DNA from: Tannerellaceae bacterium
GTDB lineage: Bacteria > Bacteroidota > Bacteroidia > Bacteroidales > Tannerellaceae
Assembly (NCBI GenBank): GCA_031280435.1
Contig: JAITGS010000034.1
Location: 1 to 45,507, forward strand
DNA: 45,507 nt
Direction: 5' to 3'
Below the pieces are notes generated by a model. The model did not search any database. It was not told where the DNA came from and was given only the letters and a program-made list of their open reading frames with translations. The position numbers and the translations under genes were made by a program. Below, piece by piece: positions 42,044-45,507 of the stretch (position 1 is its first letter; each line of letters begins with the position of its first letter).

Positions 42044-43141
42044 TCACTTTGCCGCCGAGCGATAGACCTCCAGCGTTTTCCGCGCTATCACGTTCCAGTC
42101 ATATCGACTGAGATCGTAAGTGCGCTTTCCGGCAGGTTGCCGCAGCTTAGCCTCGATAGCTTCGCGCAGGCTGTCGGAGCAGTCTTCGGTGTAATGAAAA
42201 TAGCAGTCGTCCGGCAAGCCCACCTCAACGTTTGCGGGTATGTCGCTTACGAGTACGTCTGTGCCGTGGCTCATAGCCTCAAGCAGCGTAATAGGCAAAC
42301 CTTCATGCGACGAAGGCAATACGAAAAGCCCGGCATGTGCATAGAGCTCCTGCAAGGCGGCGCCCTTGATCATTCCGGGGAGGAGCACGTTGTGCTCGCC
42401 GGCCAGTTTTTTCAGCGTTTTCGCGTATGCGGTTTGATGATCCGCATCGCCGGCGATAACCAATCTGTAACCGGACGGACTTATGGAGGCGTATGCCCGG
42501 ATCAGCCTGTCGAAGTTCTTCTCTTCTACGAATCTTCCTGCCGCCAGAACATATTTGCCCGGCACAAGGCCGAGGCTATTGACATAATCGGAGCCGGTTG
42601 CGGCGGCCTGCGGGTTAACGCCGTTATAGATTAAATGAGTGCGCTCGCATCCGTATTTGTCTTTCAGCGATTGGCGGATAAGGGTGGAGATGACAATTAT
42701 TTCATCGGCCCAGCGGGCGGCGAAATACTCGCCGGTTTTCAACACCAGACGGGCAAACCATCCCCATTTGCGCCTTTCGTAGTCGGGGCCATGGTGGGTG
42801 ACTACAACTTTCAGCCTTAGCAGCTTGGCCAAAGGTATGGTAACTGCCGGCCCTATGGCATGAATATGTACGAGCGCGGCCTTGGCTCGTCGTGCATAGC
42901 ATACGCTTTTCAAAGTATGCACTACGGTTTCAAGCCCAATCACGGCGGGCGCTTTGAGATCCTTGAACTTCACCCCACGATACTCTACGTGCGGAGGCGT
43001 TTCTTTCACGAACGATTTTCTCCTTACTACCGTGACGTCGCATCCCAAGTCGGCAAGCCGAGGATACAGCTCTTCGCAATGGGTTTCTATCCCGCCGAGA
43101 ATATTGGGCATGCCGCGAGTGCCCGTAACTACAATTTTCAT
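42044..43141 (-). CDS. GT4-family glycosyltransferase with DUF1972 N-terminus
   Basis: A 365-residue GT-B glycosyltransferase. The N-terminus VVTGTRGMPNILGGIETH is the DUF1972-type start of many rhamnosyl- and related transferases; the C-terminal half has the donor motif SSHEGLPITLLEAMSHGTDVL in parts (EGLPITLLEAM). Start ATG 43141 (MKIVV) is chosen; an upstream TTG at 43162 would overlap the radical SAM gene. Third gene of a transferase/radical SAM/transferase operon, probably for capsule or O-antigen. Confidence 0.9.
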   Translation of the reverse strand: MKIVVTGTRGMPNILGGIETHCEELYPRLADLGCDVTVVRRKSFVKETPPHVEYRGVKFKDLKAPAVIGLETVVHTLKSVCYARRAKAALVHIHAIGPAVTIPLAKLLRLKVVVTHHGPDYERRKWGWFARLVLKTGEYFAARWADEIIVISTLIRQSLKDKYGCERTHLIYNGVNPQAAATGSDYVNSLGLVPGKYVLAAGRFVEEKNFDRLIRAYASISPSGYRLVIAGDADHQTAYAKTLKKLAGEHNVLLPGMIKGAALQELYAHAGLFVLPSSHEGLPITLLEAMSHGTDVLVSDIPANVEVGLPDDCYFHYTEDCSDSLREAIEAKLRQPAGKRTYDLSRYDWNVIARKTLEVYRSAAK

Positions 43142-43158
43142 GAGTGATTTATGTTGCG

Positions 43159-44223
43159 TCAAACTATCTCTCTCAAGTCGCCCTGCCTGGGATCCTGGCC
43201 TACGTTGTAGCTGCTTCTGTTCAGACGGGCCGGCTTGCCTCTCAGGCTGCGGAGCTTGTTTTTCAGCGCCCAGAGGAGGGGCACCCGTATGTACTTCTTC
43301 ATGACGGGAGATGCAGTCCCTACCATCCAGCAGTTTTTAGGGCACTTGCGTACTAAGGCGCGAACCCGTTCGGCCTGTTCGCTTGTCCATAGCTCTTTAA
43401 AGTTTGGTGTCTCGCGGATATTGCCCATCCGTTCCATCCAGTATTTCTTTTCCATCCCATTGCATGGATATACGTCGCCCCAGGGATCGACGAAGAAGTT
43501 GACGTTACCGGCTTCGCATGGCAAGAGGCGCTTGTTGCCTTCAATATAGTTGATAAGGCCCATGTTGAAGAAAGCGCGAAACCACGACTTGGGCTGAGCT
43601 TCCTTTAGCTGAAGGTCGACCAGCTTCTCAAAGTTTCCGCATACCTCATCCTTGGCGTCAATACTGTTGTCGTACTTGTGAAAGTAGTAGGAGTTATGGA
43701 AGGCGGCGGTGGCAAATTCCATGTTGAGCGATTTGGCGAGCCTGTACAGGTCGAGCATGTCGGCCGAGTTATTGTTTGACACCGTACAGCCGAAGCCTAT
43801 ATCCTTGACTTTCATCTCCCGCAATGTCAAGAGCGTATGCAGGCCCTTGTCGAATCCGCCCGGACGTCCGCGAAGCTCATCGTTTTTTTGCGACAATCCT
43901 TCTATGCTTATTCGGATTCCGATTTTGGGAAACTTGCGTGCAAGTGCAATTATCCGGTCTGCATACCATCCCGATGTAGAGATAACGACACGGGGCGATT
44001 TGGTGAAGCATACCTTCACGATTTCGTCCAGATCTTCGCGAACAAAGGGTTCGCCTCCGGTAATGTTGATGAATTTCACTTTAGGCAGGCGCTTAATCTC
44101 TTCAACTGTAATTTCCTGTTTCTTGTCTGTTGGGTTCTTCCAGATATTGCACATTTCGCAACGCATCGGGCAGCGATAGGTCACAATGATACACATATCC
44201 GCAGGAGAGGGTATTTTTGACAT
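43159..44223 (-). CDS. radical SAM protein with SPASM-like C-terminal region
   Basis: A 354-residue radical SAM protein. The [4Fe-4S] cysteines are C18, C22 and C25 (CPMRCEMC), followed by the GGEP motif (ITGGEPFV). C-terminal cysteines in LPCEAGN, VYPCNG, RKCPKNC resemble the SPASM cluster region. It lies between two glycosyltransferase genes with a 3-nt gap to the one upstream. Radical SAM proteins in such loci modify sugars or other cell-surface building blocks; the reaction here is unknown. Confidence 0.9.
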   Translation of the reverse strand: MSKIPSPADMCIIVTYRCPMRCEMCNIWKNPTDKKQEITVEEIKRLPKVKFINITGGEPFVREDLDEIVKVCFTKSPRVVISTSGWYADRIIALARKFPKIGIRISIEGLSQKNDELRGRPGGFDKGLHTLLTLREMKVKDIGFGCTVSNNNSADMLDLYRLAKSLNMEFATAAFHNSYYFHKYDNSIDAKDEVCGNFEKLVDLQLKEAQPKSWFRAFFNMGLINYIEGNKRLLPCEAGNVNFFVDPWGDVYPCNGMEKKYWMERMGNIRETPNFKELWTSEQAERVRALVRKCPKNCWMVGTASPVMKKYIRVPLLWALKNKLRSLRGKPARLNRSSYNVGQDPRQGDLREIV

Positions 44224-44226
44224 AGT

Positions 44227-45393
44227 CTAATGATGATAAATTTTAATTAGTTTCTGATAATATGTTTCGGCCGAATAGCGTTCGACGGCATCTGCGGCTA
44301 TTGCCGAATAGTCAAGATTGCTGAGAAAATGGCTTTCGATCTTCCCCGCCAGCTCCGTTTCGTTCCCGGCTTCAAACAAAGAGCCGTTGATGCCTTCGCT
44401 TATCAGTTCCGGGATACCTCCTATCCGGGCTCCTATAACAGGAGTGCCTAAGCAGAGCGATTCGATTATGCTGAGCGGATTGTTTTCGTACCATATAGAC
44501 GGCGTGACGCAAAAGCGGGCGCGCTGCATAAGGGGCAGCAGCTCCTCGTGCGACATCTGTCCCACAAATTCCACCTGCGGAGGATACCGCCTCAAATCGC
44601 CGGCCGCATTGCCGCTGCCTATTATTTTCAGGCGGTACGGAAGCCGTGAGGCCACGCGGAGCAGCATATCTATGCCTTTCTCGGCCGACAGCCGTCCCAC
44701 GTAGCAGTAGTAGTCCTCCTTAGGGGCGCAGGCCGGCGCATGCACCTCCGTGAAGTTCGGCAAGACGGCTATGCGCTCCGGATTGAATCCGGCTGCCGTC
44801 ATTTTATCCTTCAGGAAGGAGCTGGGGCTGATAAAGCAGTCCGTAAGGCCTTCGAGCTTCCTGCGGTTCCAGTACATGGCTTCCATCCAGGCCGTAATGC
44901 TGGCCGCGAGGCTGTTCTTCATGCACCGGTGCTTCAATACGGGCAGCTTGCTGCGGAAGCAGAGCTCGCAGGGCCGTCCGCTGCGCAAGCAGGTGTAGGC
45001 GGGGCAAATCAGCTTGTAGTCGTGCATGGTCCATACAACGCGGACACCTTTCCGGCCTGCCGTCCGGGCCACAACCGGCGACAGGTAGGAATGAATATTG
45101 TGCAGATGAACCACATCGGGGCCGAAGTCGTCAATGATGCGGCCGAAGGCATCAGCCACCTCGCGCGGGGCGAACAATCGCTTTGTTGCTCTAATCTTTG
45201 CGCCTATGCCTGCGGAGAAAGACACTTCGCTCGGAAAATAGCTCTCCCACGCCGACGGCAGATTCTGCGGATGCCGCATGCCGAACACTGCCGCTTCATG
45301 ACCTTTGGCCTTCAGCAGCCGCTCTGTGGCAAGCGTAACATTGCAATCGCCTCCCCGCGGATAATAAAACTTGTTGACTAATAAAACTCGCAT
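44227..45393 (-). CDS. GT4-family glycosyltransferase
   Basis: A 388-residue GT-B transferase. N-terminal NKFYYPRGGDCNV and HLHNIHSYLSP mark the acceptor/UDP side, and YVGRLSAEKGID plus ENNPLSIIESLCLGTPVI carry the donor-binding E-x7-E motif. A four-cysteine patch (CLRSGRPCELCFRSKLP...C) in the middle is found in a subset of capsule transferases. It is the first gene of the operon visible here. About 110 nt of non-coding sequence precede it to the window end, and no promoter box is clear there. Confidence 0.9.
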   Translation of the reverse strand: MRVLLVNKFYYPRGGDCNVTLATERLLKAKGHEAAVFGMRHPQNLPSAWESYFPSEVSFSAGIGAKIRATKRLFAPREVADAFGRIIDDFGPDVVHLHNIHSYLSPVVARTAGRKGVRVVWTMHDYKLICPAYTCLRSGRPCELCFRSKLPVLKHRCMKNSLAASITAWMEAMYWNRRKLEGLTDCFISPSSFLKDKMTAAGFNPERIAVLPNFTEVHAPACAPKEDYYCYVGRLSAEKGIDMLLRVASRLPYRLKIIGSGNAAGDLRRYPPQVEFVGQMSHEELLPLMQRARFCVTPSIWYENNPLSIIESLCLGTPVIGARIGGIPELISEGINGSLFEAGNETELAGKIESHFLSNLDYSAIAADAVERYSAETYYQKLIKIYHH

Positions 45394-45507
45394 CTTCTCT
45401 GACTTTGTGCCTGTGGTTTCTTCTTAACAGAATATTTAATTTTCTCTAATAACGGAATATCAACTCAAATCTTATATCCTCCGGAATATTTTCGGGTATG
45501 CGAAAAT

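Overview
The window is chromosomal DNA of a member of the Bacteroidota, most likely order Bacteroidales. The evidence is the repeated TAnnTTTG (-7) promoter box with an upstream TTTG/TTG, lipoproteins with Bacteroidetes-type lipoboxes, the GH133 debranching enzyme / glycosyltransferase / GH57 glycogen trio, a thiamine-riboswitch-controlled TonB receptor with a thiamine pyrophosphokinase, single-chain glycyl-tRNA synthetase, and DUF families typical of the phylum. No species is claimed.

Layout. 1-1099: non-coding, with a tandem repeat array interrupted by a small inverted-repeat element. 1100-2917: exported GH2 glycosidase. 3057-3946: two-gene cassette of unknown function. 3958-7032: promoter, TPP riboswitch, TonB receptor and thiamine pyrophosphokinase (thiamine uptake and activation). 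7217-8149 (-): DUF6261-like protein, with a long 42-bp repeat array behind its promoter. 8909-13469 (-): glycogen operon. 13.8-14.0 kb: array. 14204-17061 (-): pyrE, SRPBCC protein, argH, Rieske-like lipoprotein. 17438-18289 (+): AraC regulator. 18281-19566 (-): methyltransferase and sugar acetyltransferase. 19774-20967 (+): orphan tyrosine recombinase next to tRNA-Arg(CCT). 21163-23245 (-): glyS and an FKBP lipoprotein. 23.5-23.8 kb: array. 24509-26023 (-): double ThuA protein. 26481-28697: membrane pyrophosphatase. 28967-30748: ribosomal protein S1. 31.1-32.1 kb: two arrays and gene debris. 32375-36704: pfkA, FecCD permease, ABC ATPase, LysE exporter, CBM9-like protein, apparently one operon. 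36715-38200: membrane protein divergent from an ECF sigma factor with its membrane partner. 38.2-38.8 kb: inverted-repeat element and array. 38883-41926 (-): grpE, dnaJ, M64 peptidase. 42044-45393 (-): glycosyltransferase, radical SAM, glycosyltransferase operon for surface polysaccharide.

The genes are mostly ordinary housekeeping and carbohydrate genes. The unusual signal lies between them. Seven intergenic tandem arrays (at about 436, 8210, 13798, 23459, 31141, 31780 and 38419) have mutually unrelated unit sequences, but every one has a unit of 41-42 bp, close to four turns of B-DNA, and each unit carries one or more short dyads. Four arrays have a 41-bp or mixed 41/42-bp period, which rules out a coding explanation. 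Two related elements with TGTCAAAAG-type terminal inverted repeats and an internal ATTCCC-N8-GGGAAT palindrome sit inside or directly beside two of these arrays. This looks like an organised, undescribed repeat system and is the main finding.
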